This document shows, piece after piece, positions 11,390 to 22,630 of a DNA stretch of 64,000 nucleotides (the first letter of the stretch is position 1; each line of letters opens with the position of its first letter). A program made the translations under genes and the position numbers. This stretch comes from Inia geoffrensis (Eukaryota > Chordata > Mammalia > Artiodactyla > Iniidae). The notes beneath the pieces were generated by a model, which worked only from the letters and a program-made list of their open reading frames with translations, ran no database searches and was not told the origin of the DNA. The stretch covers positions 131,801,886 through 131,865,885 of the forward strand of contig CM070902.1 of NCBI GenBank assembly GCA_036417435.1, read 5' to 3'.

Positions 11390-11711
11390 GGGCTTCCCTG
11401 GTGGTGCAGTGGTTAAGAGTTCGCCTGCCGATATAGGGGACATAGGTTCGTGCCCCGGTCAGGGAAGATCCCACATGCCGCGGAGCGGCTGGGCCCGTGA
11501 GCCATGGCTGCTGAGCCTGCGCATCCTGAACCTGTGCTCTGCAACGGGAGAGGCCACAACAGTAAGAGGCCCGCATACCTCAAAAAAAAAAAAATAGTTA
11601 CAAATGACTACTGTTTTGGCCTTTCTCACCTTCTGAGATGACCCACACTCTGTCTGTGGAGTGTGTTTCTCTCTAAATAAATCCACTTCTTAAGAAAAAA
11701 AAAAAAAAAAA
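11390..11711 (+). mobile_element. CHR-2-like SINE with extra 3' sequence (cluster member 2)
   Basis: The SINE body and its first A-tail span 11390-11594. There is no target duplication there. About 100 further bases follow (11595-11694), then a second A-run (11695-11711), and only then does the target sequence 'atctacctctgg' recur. The extra segment ends 'ctctctaaataaatccactt', which looks like the polyadenylation end of a retroviral LTR transcript. Confidence 0.75.
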
Positions 11712-11720
11712 TCTACCTCT

Positions 11721-12075
11721 GGGACTTCCCTGGTGGTGCAGTGGTTAAGAATCCGCCTGCCAATGCAGGGGACACAGGTTCGAGCCCTGGTCCGGGAAGA
11801 TCCCACATGCCACAGAGCAACTAAGGCTGTGCGCCACAGCTACTGAGCCTGCGCTCTAGAGCCCACAAGCCCCAACAACTGAGTCCACATGCCACAACTA
11901 CTGAAGCCCGTGCACCTAGAGCCCATGCTCTGCAACAAGAAAAGCCACTGCAATGAAAAGCCTGCGTGCTGCAACGAAGAATAGCCCTAGCTTGCCACAA
12001 CTAGAGAAAGCCCATGCGCAGCAACAAAGATCAAATGCAGCCAAAACAATAAATAAATAAATTTATTTAAAAAAG
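11721..12075 (+). mobile_element. CHR-1-like long SINE (cluster member 3)
   Basis: A long-form SINE with tail 'caataaataaataaattta'. The target duplication 'aaatctacctct' is at 11709-11720 and 12076-12087, the same target sequence used by the two neighbours. Confidence 0.9.
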
Positions 12076-12399
12076 AAATCTACCTCTTAGGTGGTTTCTT
12101 AGAAAAATTCTGAATTATTTTCCCAAATCATTCATTCAGTTATTCATCCAAGTTGTTACTGAGTGGCTTGTCAGATGGCATACACATGCTTAATGAGATA
12201 TAAGATTTTAAAACAAGATCCCTCTAGTGAAATTCTGAGTGATGTTTGGGATTCAACTGGCAGTGAGAAAGTAGGCAGAAGTGATGACATGTCTCCTAAA
12301 TCATAACATCAGAATATACCTGCACTGTTTTTTTAATATATTAACTACCAACTTACGTAAAACATGTTGGTTGTCACCCAACATGAGAACCTAAATATA

Positions 12400-13215
12400 A
12401 GTTGCTGGTAATGTTTTACTGATTTGCTCTTCCCTGTCCTATACCCCACCTCTCTCACCTCTTCAGTCCTCTGTAATTGCTATCCTATGTTTTGTGTTTA
12501 TCATTCCTCTGATTTTTAGAAAGCATATCACATATGTACATATCCTTCAACAACACTTTCATTGTTTTTCATTCAATATTATGTTTTCAAGATGTATTCA
12601 TGATACATATGCAACTAAATGTTGCATATAGTTGTAGTTCATTCATTTCAGGGCAGAATAATTCTACATTGTGTAAATACACCATGATTGAATTATTCAT
12701 TCTCTTTATGATAGCACCTTATTTTCTCCCCAGGTTTTGTTTCGTTTTGCTATTATGAACATTACTGTTATGAAAGTTCTCATACACATCTGTTCCACAT
12801 GTGCCAACGTTTCTCTTAAGTACTTGCCTAGGAGTTGAGGAATATATGTGTTCTCAATTTTTTTGTGAGGTCGTCAATTTTTCTTTTTCCCAAAGTGTGT
12901 TTAGCAATGTATAATCTCATCAGCACCAGGTAGTTCATATTGATCTACATGCTCTCCAACATTTAGTAATGCCAACTTCTTAATTTGGGGGTGTAAAACC
13001 ATCTAACTGTAGTCTTAATTTGCATTTTTCTGTTGATTAATGATACTGAGCATTTCTTCAGGTTTACTGGCTAACTCATGTTTCCTCTTTTATGAAATGG
13101 CTCTTTATTTCTATTGGTCACTTCCTCCTTAGTTTTTTACCCTTTACTTATAATTTCATAGAAATTATATATGTATTTTGGACGCTGATTATTTGGTTTT
13201 ATCCATTTTGAATTA
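12400..13215 (-). mobile_element. Old LINE-1 ORF2/3' region fragment
   Basis: The sequence resembles the reverse complement of the L1 ORF2 end. Matches include 'ttttgctattatgaacatta', 'ttaatttgcatttttctgtt' and 'gatactgagcatttcttca'. It is heavily diverged and has no usable frame. Confidence 0.6.
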
Positions 13216-14650
13216 CCAGGTACAGCCAAGTATTGAGATAAAGAAGCAGAAAGAGCAGGAAGCGAGACAGAACTGGAAACAGCGAGCTAGAATACCAATG
13301 CTTTTCTCAACCCATTTTTGTATTTTATTACAATCTACAGATGTCAAAGTACCAGAAATTTAAAATGGTGTATTACTGATCCTGTTTTGTAATCTTTTAA
13401 TATAAATTTAGCCAAGGGCAAATGCTTTGATATGATTTCAGTGCATTCTAATTACAATATGCAATATAATATAATTTCAGGTATCCATTTTATACAAATC
13501 AAAATTTAAATCACATTTTAGACAGAGTTACATTTTGACCCTGACATTTTAAGTGTTTTTATTTCATGCTTTGGTTTGCTCCAATTTAGAATAAGTTAGC
13601 TTTATTGTCAAAACGTTGAGTATGAATGTATATGTACATAGGTTAGAGTAAGTTAGCTTTATTGTCAAAACGTTGAGTATGAATGTATATGTACGTAGGT
13701 ATAAAAACTGAATTTCAAAACTAAATTATATAAACTAGAACAACAGAAACCTGCATTCCAGGCTTGGCTAGACAATTAGCTGTACCTCCTTGGCCTAACT
13801 ATGTCTTTAAGTTGGTTTTCTTATACCTAACATCAAAATTGTGCTGGTAAATTCTAAGGACCTTTGAATCATACTCTTTGAAGATCAATGAGAAAAAAAT
13901 TTTTTTCCAGATATCCCCAAAAGAGTTTTAGAAATCTCTTCCCAAGTGTTAAGTAAACTGGAGAGAGTAACGAAAAGCTAAATATCTGAAAAACAAAAGT
14001 TAACAAGCAGGGCTATAGCCCTCCTATGGTTTCTGAGGACTCTTGGCAGATCACCTGATGAACAGCATCACACAGAAAAAAAAAATTGGAAGCCACATGA
14101 AATCCGAGATCACTCTACAATGCTGGCGTTGACTCCTATGTACGCAATCAGAAAAGAACTTCCAGAACCACACTCACCCACTTACCTGAATCTGTACCCT
14201 TCTACTGTGCTTAAACTTTCTGAAACCACATCAAAGTCTAACTCTTTCACTTTAATACTAGATGTTATGTCCCTACTATTCAAGGAAATTGCTCTAGTAA
14301 GTCCCACTTCTCTTTCCTTTGTCATCAATTTCTTAATTTTGTCCTCCCAATAAAAGCAGAACCATTGGGGGGGGGTGTATATATATATTTCCAATCATTA
14401 GAAAATAAGCAACAGCAGCAGCAAGGCTTTTGACCCCACACACCCCTCTAGATTATGGCCAATTTCTTTGATTCCCTTTTCAGTGAGAAGTCAGAAAAGA
14501 GTTGTCCTTACTGTCTTCAAGTATTCTTCAGTTCAAACTGAACATACTCCAATTAGACTTTTGATCCCGAACACAGCACTGAAACTCCAAAATCACCAGT
14601 TACTTACATATATATTGTAAAATCCAAAAGCCAGTCAGATCTCATCTTTC
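13216..14650. other. Unique stretch, no gene seen
   Basis: Apart from the 57-base tandem duplication (listed separately) I find no exon, RNA gene or classifiable transposon here. Confidence 0.4.
13587..13700. repeat. 57-base tandem duplication, nearly identical copies
   Basis: The copies at 13587-13643 and 13644-13700 share 'taagttagctttattgtcaa' and the rest of the unit. I count two mismatches, so it is much younger than the duplication at 10939. Confidence 0.92.
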
Positions 14651-14929
14651 TTGCCCTATCTGCAGCAACTGGCATGACTCATCAAGCCCTGATACACTTT
14701 CTTTACCTGGCTTCCAGAACAAAGACTCTCCTAGTTTCTCCTGGTTTCATCCTATCTCACTGGCCACTCCTCAGCTTCCTCTGCTTATTTCTCCTTTTCT
14801 CCATGATCGCTGAAGTTCAAGTTCCGACTCTTCTTTCTAACCCATCAGCAGACACTACTGGCTCTATATACAAAATATATCCAGAATCTGACTACTTCTC
14901 ATCATCTATGTAGAAACTGTAGTAGTAAC

Positions 14930-15600
14930 TATCACCTCTCACTAGGATTTTTTTCCATAGTTTAGTAACTGGCCTCCCAACTTCTACCCTTGCCCTATTT
15001 CAGTCCTTTTTCATCAAAGCAGCCACAGTGATCCTGGTAATCTTACATAAATCATATAATGTAACATCTGTGCCCAAAATCTCCCAATGGCTTCTCATCT
15101 CATAAACGCCAAAATCTTTAAAACAGCAAAATAGAACCTACATAATTTAGCCCCCATTACCTCTGACCTCATTTCCTACTGACCTCCTTGCTATTCTTTA
15201 TACAGGCTAGGCATACTCCTGCCTCAGAGCCTTTACACTTACTGTTCTCTCTGCCTCAAAGCTATTCTGAGATGATTATCTCCACCTGCCTCACTCCCTT
15301 GCTATCTTCAGATCTTTGCTCAAATGTCTGAGTTAACTCTTTCCTATTCGGTCTATTTTAAACTGTAACTATTCTGCTCCAAGCATCCCTAACACACTTC
15401 CCTGATTTATTTATCTCCAATGTTACTAATATTCGTTTATTTCACTTCTACTCCTGTTTGTGTATTTCCTCCCCCAAACACATAAAATCCACAAGGGCAA
15501 GAGCTTTGTTTTGTTTCGTGCTACATCTTCAATGCTTAGGAAGGGGTCCAGCACATAGTAGGCATTCAATAAACATTTTCTGAATGAAGAAATGAATAGT
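14930..15600 (+). mobile_element. L2 LINE 3' fragment
   Basis: Typical L2 3' landmarks appear in order: 'ctcagagcctttacactta', 'agatctttgctcaaatgtc', 'ccacaagggcaagagctttg', 'agcacatagtaggcattcaa' and 'taaacattttctgaatga'. It is diverged and non-coding. Confidence 0.75.
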
Positions 15601-16019
15601 TACACTCTTAGGGCTAAACATGACAATCTTTCTGAGTTTACAAAAGAAAATAAATAATCAGGAGACAACAGCTAGATTATTGATGTAAAAGAATCATTCT
15701 AATATTTCTTCAATAGTTAAGTGATAACAACAATAACTCAAAGACTTCAGTAGATGTTGTAGCCAATACTTCCATAAACTTTAAGTAACCACTTTATAAT
15801 AAATGGTTCCTCGCCCCCCAACCCCCTGCCAGATTAGGTTTTAGTCTCTGGCTGTCCACAGGGTGACATTTATTTCCCATCTGTTATCATATTCAACAAT
15901 GGTTAGTTTGCAGAGCCGCAACACACATAGGAAAATATTAAAATGTTCATTCCAAACTTATTCCAGATAAAGAACTGAGCTCTTTATAAATAAAGTCTAA
16001 AAATAAAGGACAGATATTT

Positions 16020-17880
16020 TTAAGTGTTTTAACTAGTTTGTTTGAAAATAGTTTCAAACTTACAGAAAAGTTGCAAATATAAGAATATAAGAATCACCGT
16101 TATACTCAAAGTCACCAATTGTTAATGCTACCTTCTTTATTTTGTCATTTGTGCTCATGAACTTTCTTTCCCTTCACACAGACACACTTGAGCTGTCTTT
16201 TTTTTCCTAAAGCAACTGAGGATAAATTATGTATATCATGGTTCTTTGAGCCTTTGCTTCAATGTGTATTTCCTTAGAGATATTCTCTTTCATAACCACA
16301 GTAAAGTTATTGTCAGTAATTTGAACATTGCTACAATATTTGTATTTAGGATCAGTACTACAACTGAAATTTCAATTAATCCAATGATAATCATTTTATA
16401 GTATTTTTCACCCCACCCAGTACAGGATCCAGTCCAGGGTCAGGTACTGCAGTTCATTCAATACCGAGGCTTATCTTTCTTAAGCCTCCCATAACTTGAA
16501 ACACTTCCACAGCCTTTATCTTTTATGACATTGTTTTTTGTTTTGTTTTGTTTTGTTTTAAGAATACAGCCTCCTCCCCTTTTTATTAAGTAGAATATTC
16601 CTCATGTGGGGTTTGTCTATTGTTTCCTCCAGATTCAGGTTATGTAGTCTTGGCCAGAATACTACACAGATGACGATATATCCCCTCAGGGCATCATATC
16701 TAGATTCACATAGTACCCATGTTGTTGTTGGATTTCACCAATGCATAATCCCTATTTTATACCTTGCAAATAATACACAGGTGGTGGGGAGACACTTTAA
16801 CTCTATGGAAATACCCTGCTCCTCATCAATATTTCCCCCCTAGATTTTATTATGATTCTTGCCCTGCCTAATAAGAGCTGTAAAATGATGATTTTCCAAC
16901 TCTAGAATTCAGAATTCTACTGTAAGCATGAGAGCTCTCTTCTTTATTTGTCCATTTATTTACTAGTTTATTATCATTATGGGTAATGGATTCCTATTTT
17001 TAATGGTTCATAATTCATTACTAATCTGATGACTAGACCAATAGGACCTCCAGCAGGCTTGTGACATGCTCCCATATTTTTCAAAAACATTTTATTTTCT
17101 AGCACTAAAAAAAAGGTACAGATTCACCTGGTATATACCCTTGAAATCAGCCATTCCTCTGAGGAACTCCAGTTCCTTTGTGTTGGGAATACTATTAGAG
17201 ATCGAGATTGGGGGATTAGGTGTGCCCACTGCTCTTTGCCTTTTTCTTGGACAGAACTACTAGGAAATACATGCGTGCATATACAAATATGCATTTAAAT
17301 ATATGTTCATACATACATATGCATTGCATATGTGCATACATACTGGTTTCAAAAATAATAAATTTATACTGATACCTTCAATTCCAATCCATCCCCACAG
17401 GATTCATTTTTCCCTTCTCCCAATGCATATTTGTATGTCCCTCCTTCCTCAGGTCCTAGCTTCAACAATCTGAAAACATTTACTCAATCCATAATACATC
17501 TAAAAATGACCCAGAGTTGCTTTGTCCATATCACTACAAAAAATAAACTCTAGAGGAAACAGTTCAGGATTTGTTTGCAATCCCTCTCTCTTACCGCTAC
17601 CCAGGATGAGGGTAAACAGTCAAATATTATGTTAAAAAATTACTTAGAGTCACTCTTTCTTCCCCTTCAATGTAAGTATAGTACTAACTTATAGTACAAT
17701 CAGGTTCATTTGTTCTGGTGGTTTAGGACTTTCCCCATTCCCATCTTTATTTCCAATATGGAAGATAATATGCTTTGAAAAGTCAAAACTATATAAAAAG
17801 GTATATAGCCTTAAGAAGCGTCATTCCCTCCCATAAATCTTTGTTCTCTACTGCCCCTTCTTTTTGTAAAGTTAAGCAGA
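16020..17880. mobile_element. Decayed LINE fragment(s), L1M/HAL1-like, plus unique DNA
   Basis: The segment beginning 'gtttcaaacttacagaaaag' and including 'caggatccagtccagggtca' and 'gtggggtttgtctattgttt' matches my memory of an old L1-related 3' region. The stretch 17270-17345 is a TACATA/TGCAT simple repeat. Boundaries and family are uncertain. Confidence 0.4.
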
Positions 17881-18369
17881 TATGAGTGCGTTTTACCACT
17901 CCCCACCCCTGCCATTTTCCAAAAGACAGCAAACTAATATGTGTGTTTACACTAACCAGCTCAATCGAGACTGGAGGAAGCTCTTCCCAAATTAATTTAT
18001 AAGACTAGCAACACCTTAATACCAAAACCAGACAGAAACATTAAGAGAAAAGAAGACTAGAAGTCCAATATCCTTTCTGAACACAGATGCAAAAAATTTT
18101 AGCAGAATATTAGCAATATATAAAAGGGATATTACATCATGACCAACTGAAGTTTACCCTGGAAATATAAGGCTGGTTCAACATTCAAAAATTAATCAAT
18201 ATAATTCACCATATCAACAGAATAAAGAAAAACCCATACGATGATTTCAATAGATGCAAAAATAGCATTTGACAAAATTCAACATTCATTCACAATTTAA
18301 AACACTCTTAGTAAACAAGAAATACAACGGAACTTGAGCTGATAAATGGCATCTTTAAAACAAATACAG

Positions 18370-18703
18370 GGACTTCCCTGGTGGCACGCTGGTTAAGAAT
18401 CTGCCTGCCAATACAGGGGACACAGGTTCAAGCCCTGGTCCGGGAAGATCCCACATGCCCACAGAGCAACTAAGCCCGTGCGACACAACTACTGAGCCTG
18501 CACACTAGGGCCTGCACGTCACAACTACTGAACCCGTGCGCTCCAACTACTGAAGCCCACGCACCTAGAGCCTGTGCTCCCCAACAAGAGAAGCCACTGC
18601 AATGAGGAGCCCATGCACTGGCACAAAGAGTAGCCCCTGCTCACTACAACTAGAGAAAGCCACGTGCAGCAAAGACCCAACACAGCCAAAAATAAAAATA
18701 AAT
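18370..18703 (+). mobile_element. CHR-1-like long SINE inside old L1
   Basis: A 13-base perfect target duplication 'aaaacaaatacag' lies at 18357-18369 and 18704-18716. The body has the long-form 3' extension. Confidence 0.92.
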
Positions 18704-19043
18704 AAAACAAATACAGCTAACATCATACATAATGGAGAAAGGCTGAATGTTTTCTGTCTTTAACATTATACTGGAAGTACTAGCCAGTGCTATATGGTAT
18801 GAGAAAGAAATAAAAGGCATACATTACTATGGTAGAAATAAGACTGTCATTATTCCAGGCAACATGACTGTCTATATAGACAGAAAATCCCAAAGAATCT
18901 ACAAAAAACAAAAACAACAACCAGAAGCTTACTAGATATAATAAGGGAATTTAACAAGGTTGTAGTGTACAAAGTCCAATATATAAAGATCAATCATGTT
19001 TCCACATATCAACAATGAAACACTTGGAAATTACATATTTATA

Positions 19044-19125
19044 TTGGGTTGGCCAAAAAAGTTTGTTTGGGTTTCTCCGTTAAGATGTTATGGAAGAACC
19101 CGAATGAACTTTTTGGCCAATCCAC
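19044..19125. mobile_element. Mariner-derived MITE (palindromic)
   Basis: About 82 bases bounded by TA. It begins 'ttgggttggccaaaaaagtt' and ends 'gaactttttggccaatccac', so the two arms are imperfect inverted repeats. The arms resemble the ends of the mariner at 51383. With no coding capacity, it is an internally deleted non-autonomous element. Confidence 0.85.
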
Positions 19126-19832
19126 TATATTGCCATTTATAATACCACCACCAAACCATGAAATTCTTAAGGATAAATCTAACAAACTATATGCTAGATT
19201 TGTATTTTGAAAACCATAAAACACTGATAAGATAAATCAAAGATGATGTGAGTAAATGAAGAGATATACCATATTCATGGACTGGGAGACTCAACATAGT
19301 TAAATTATCACTCCTCTCCAAAATTTATCTACAGATTCAATGCAACCCCAATCAAAACTCAGGTAGATTTTTTTTTTTTTTTTTTTGGAAACCATCAGAA
19401 TGATTCTAAAATTTACATAGAAAAGCCAGAAAACTAGAATAGCCAAAACAGTTTCAAAACAAAACAAAATTGGAGTACTCATATTACATGATACCAAGAT
19501 TTATTATTATAAAGCCACAGTAATCAAGACAGTGTGGTACTGGTGAAAGGACAGAAACCTAAATCAATGGAAAAGAAAGATTTCAGAAACAGAGGTAGAA
19601 ATACATGGTCAAATGATTTTTGACAAAGATGTTAAGCAACTGAATGAACAGAAAAGCTTTTCACCAAACAGTGCTAGAACAATTGGACATCCACGTACAA
19701 AAATCCAAAACAAAACAAAAAAATCTCAATCAACCCATACATCACATTACATCCAACCTTTAGCTCAAAATGGATCACAGACCTAAATATAAAACCTTAA
19801 ACCTATCAAACTTCTAGAATAAAACGGTGCTA

Positions 19833-20046
19833 GGGCTTCCCTGGTGGCGCAGTGGTTGAGAGCCTGCCTGCTGATGCAGGGGACATGGGTTCGTGCCCCG
19901 GTCTGAGGGGATCCCACATGCCGCGGAGCGGCTGGGCCCGTGAGCCATGGCCATTGGGCCTGTGCGTCCGGAGCCTGTGCTCCACAGCGGGAGAGGCCAC
20001 AGCAGTGAGAGGCCCGTGTACCGCAAAAAAAAAAAAAAAAAAAAAA
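19833..20046 (+). mobile_element. CHR-2-like SINE, young-looking
   Basis: It has a perfect 12-base duplication 'aaaacggtgcta' (19821-19832 and 20047-20058), a poly(A) run of about 27 and a near-consensus body. Confidence 0.93.
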
Positions 20047-20157
20047 AAAACGGTGCTAAATCAGTGACTTTGGGTTAGGCAAAAAGTTCTATGGGATATA
20101 AAGCACAAACCATAAAAGAAAAAACTGAGAAACTGGATTTCATCAAAATTAACTTCT

Positions 20158-20357
20158 TCTGGAGCTTCCCTGGTGGCTGAGAGTCCGCCTGCTGATGCAG
20201 GGGACACGGGTTCGTGCCCCAGTCCAGGAAGATCCCACATGCCGCGGAGCGACTGGGCCCATGAGCCATGGCTGCTGAGCCCTGCGCATCCAGAGCCTGT
20301 GCTCCACAACGAGAGAGGCCACAACAGTGAGAGGCCCGCGTACCGCTAAAAAAAAAA
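20158..20357 (+). mobile_element. CHR-2-like SINE with a small 5' deletion
   Basis: The head lacks the 'cgcagtggtt' block. The target duplication 'aaaattaacttct' is at 20145-20157 and 20358-20370. Confidence 0.9.
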
Positions 20358-20523
20358 AAAATTAACTTCTGCTCTTCAAAAGACACTGTTTTACAAATGA
20401 AGCCACTATTTTAAAAATGGGAGAAAGTATTTGTAAAACAAATACCAGCTAAAAGACCAGTATTTCCAAAAAATATAAAGAACTCTTATAACTCAATAAT
20501 AATAAAATAAGCAGCCTAATTTT

Positions 20524-20650
20524 ATTTATTTATTTTTTGGCCACATTTGTGGCTTGTGGGATCTTAGTTCCCCAACCATGGATTGAACTCGCGCCCTCGG
20601 CAGTGAAAGTGCAGAGTCCTAACCACTGGACCACCAGGGAATTCCCAAGA
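20524..20650 (-). mobile_element. Short CHR-type SINE
   Basis: On the minus strand it reads 'gggaattccctggtggtcca' with B-box 'gttcaatcc' and 'aactaagatcccacaagcc'. A short duplication around 'cctaatttt' flanks it. Confidence 0.8.
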
Positions 20651-20774
20651 ATCCTAATTTTCAAAATAGCAAAAGATGTCAATACTTCTAAAATAAACCA
20701 GATGTAGATGGTAAACAAGCAGATGAAAGGATGTAAATATCATTACTTACTCATGAAAAGCAAATTAAAACCAT

Positions 20775-21038
20775 TTTTAATAATGCTGCTATGAAAATCA
20801 GCTTTTTTGCAGACATATCCTTTCATTTCTCTTGGATATATACCTAGGAATGGAATTTACAGCTCATAAGGAATAAGTTTAACTGTGTAAGAAGCTAACC
20901 AACTATTTGCTGAAGTGGCTATACCATTTTACCAGCAATGTATGAGAGGAAACTTCTAGTTGCTCCACATCCTCATCAATCTTAACACTGTGAGACTTGA
21001 TTCTTAGCTATGCTAGTGGGTGTATAGTAGTATCTTCA
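20775..21038 (-). mobile_element. Older L1 ORF2 3' piece, left part
   Basis: It is the reverse complement of the L1 region containing 'ggatatatacctaggaatgg' (plus strand). It continues at 26284-26620 on the far side of the younger L1 and was therefore split by it. Tail-to-tail with the plus-strand L1 on its left. Confidence 0.65.
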
Positions 21039-22279
21039 TGTTTGTTTGTTTTTTTAAATATATCTTCATTGGAGTATAATTGCTTCACAATACTGTGTTA
21101 GTTTCTGTTGTACAACAAACTGAATCAGCCATATGCTTACATATATCCCCATACCCTCTCCCGCTTGAGCCTCCCTCCCACCCTCCCAATCCCACCCCTC
21201 TAGGTTGTCGCAAAGCACTGAGCTGATCTGCCTGTGCTATACTGCTGCTTCACACTAGCTATCTATTTTACATTTGGTAGTGTACATATGTCAATGTTAC
21301 TCTCACTTCACCGCAGCTTTCCCCTCCCCCCACCATGTCCTCAAGTCCATTCTCTACATCTACGTCTTATTCCTGCCCTGCCACCTGGTTCATCAGTACC
21401 ATTTATTTTTAGATTCCGTATATATGTGTTAGCATACAGTATTTGTTTTTCTCTTTATGACTTACTCCACTCTGTATGACAGTCTCTATGTCCATCCTCC
21501 TCACTGCAAATAATTCAATTTCATTTCTTTTTATGGCGAGTAATATTCCATTGTGTATATGTGCCACATCTTCTTTATCCACTCATCTGTCAATGGACAT
21601 TTAGGTTGCTTCCATGCCCCGGCTATTGTAAATAGGGCTGCAATGAACATTGTGGTACATGACTCTTTTTGAATTATGGCTTTCTCAGGGTATATGCCCA
21701 GTAGTGGGATTGCTGGGTCATATGGTAGTTCTATGTTTAGTTTTTTAAGGAACCTCCATACTGTTCTCCATAGTGGTTGTATCAATTTACATTCCCACCA
21801 ACAGTGCAGGATTCCCTTTTCACCACACCCTATCCAGCATTAATTGTTTCTAGATTTTTTGATAATGGCCATTCTGACCAGTGTGAGGTGATACCTCAGT
21901 GTAGTTTTGATTTGCATTTCTCTAATTAGTGATGTTGAGCAGCTTTTCATGTGCCACTTGGCCATCTACATGTCTTCTTTGGTGAAATGTCTATTTAGGT
22001 CTTCTACCCATTTTTTGATTGGGTTGTTTGTTTTTTTGATATTGAGCTCCATGACCTGTTTGTATATTTTGGACATTAATCCTTTGTCCACTGTTTTATT
22101 TACAAATATTTTCTCCCATTCTGAGGGCTGTCTTTTCATCTTGTTTATGGTTTCCTTTGCTGTGCAAAAGCTTTTATGTTTAATTAGGTCCCATTTGTTT
22201 ATTTTTGTTTTTATTTTCATTACCCTAGGAAGTAGGTCAAAAAAGATCTTGCTGTGGTTTATGTCAAAGAGTGTTTTCC

Positions 22280-22630
22280 GGGCTTCCCTGGTGGCGCAGT
22301 GGTTGAGAGTCCACCTGCCGATGCAGGGGACACAGGTTCGTGCCCCGGTCCGGGAAGATCCCACATGCCGCGGAGCAGCTGGGCCCGTGAGCCACGGCCG
22401 CTGAGCCTGCGCTCCGCACCGGCAGAGGCCACAGCAGTGAGAGGCCCACGTACCACCAAAAAAAAAAAAAAAAGAAAGAAAACACTTGGGCCCTCTTCCC
22501 TTTCACAGGCCAATGGGGACTGAACAAAAATAGCATCTCTCAGGGTACCTGTCAGTGTCTGTGGTGACAGACTGCCACCTGCCTAGACCTCACTGCATGT
22601 ATTAGTAAATACACCCCTCAAAAAAAAAAA
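22280..22630 (+). mobile_element. CHR-2-like SINE with 3' extra segment, inserted in L1
   Basis: The SINE body and first A-rich tail span 22280 to about 22482. About 140 bases of unrelated sequence follow, then a second A-run (22621-22630). The target duplication 'gtgttttcc' sits only at the outer ends (22271-22279 and 22631-22639). The L1 consensus continues directly across these ends. Confidence 0.8.

Larger units (their letters stand above)
17970..20770 (+). mobile_element. Old LINE-1 ORF2 (3' half), interrupted
   Basis: The plus-strand sequence follows the L1 ORF2 order from the reverse-transcriptase region ('aataccaaaaccagacagaa', 'atttgacaaaattcaacatt') to the C-terminal part ('ggcaaaaagttctatgggat'). 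All frames carry stops. It is split by a long SINE (18370), a mariner-like MITE (19044) and three more SINEs (19833, 20158, 20524). It meets a minus-strand L1 piece at about 20770. Confidence 0.75.

Noticed and set aside
22254..22523. Repeated open frames reading like '[19 protein letters not shown]' at many sites
   Set aside because: They are translations of the SINE body, which is an RNA-gene-derived element. The same peptide appears wherever a SINE lies.
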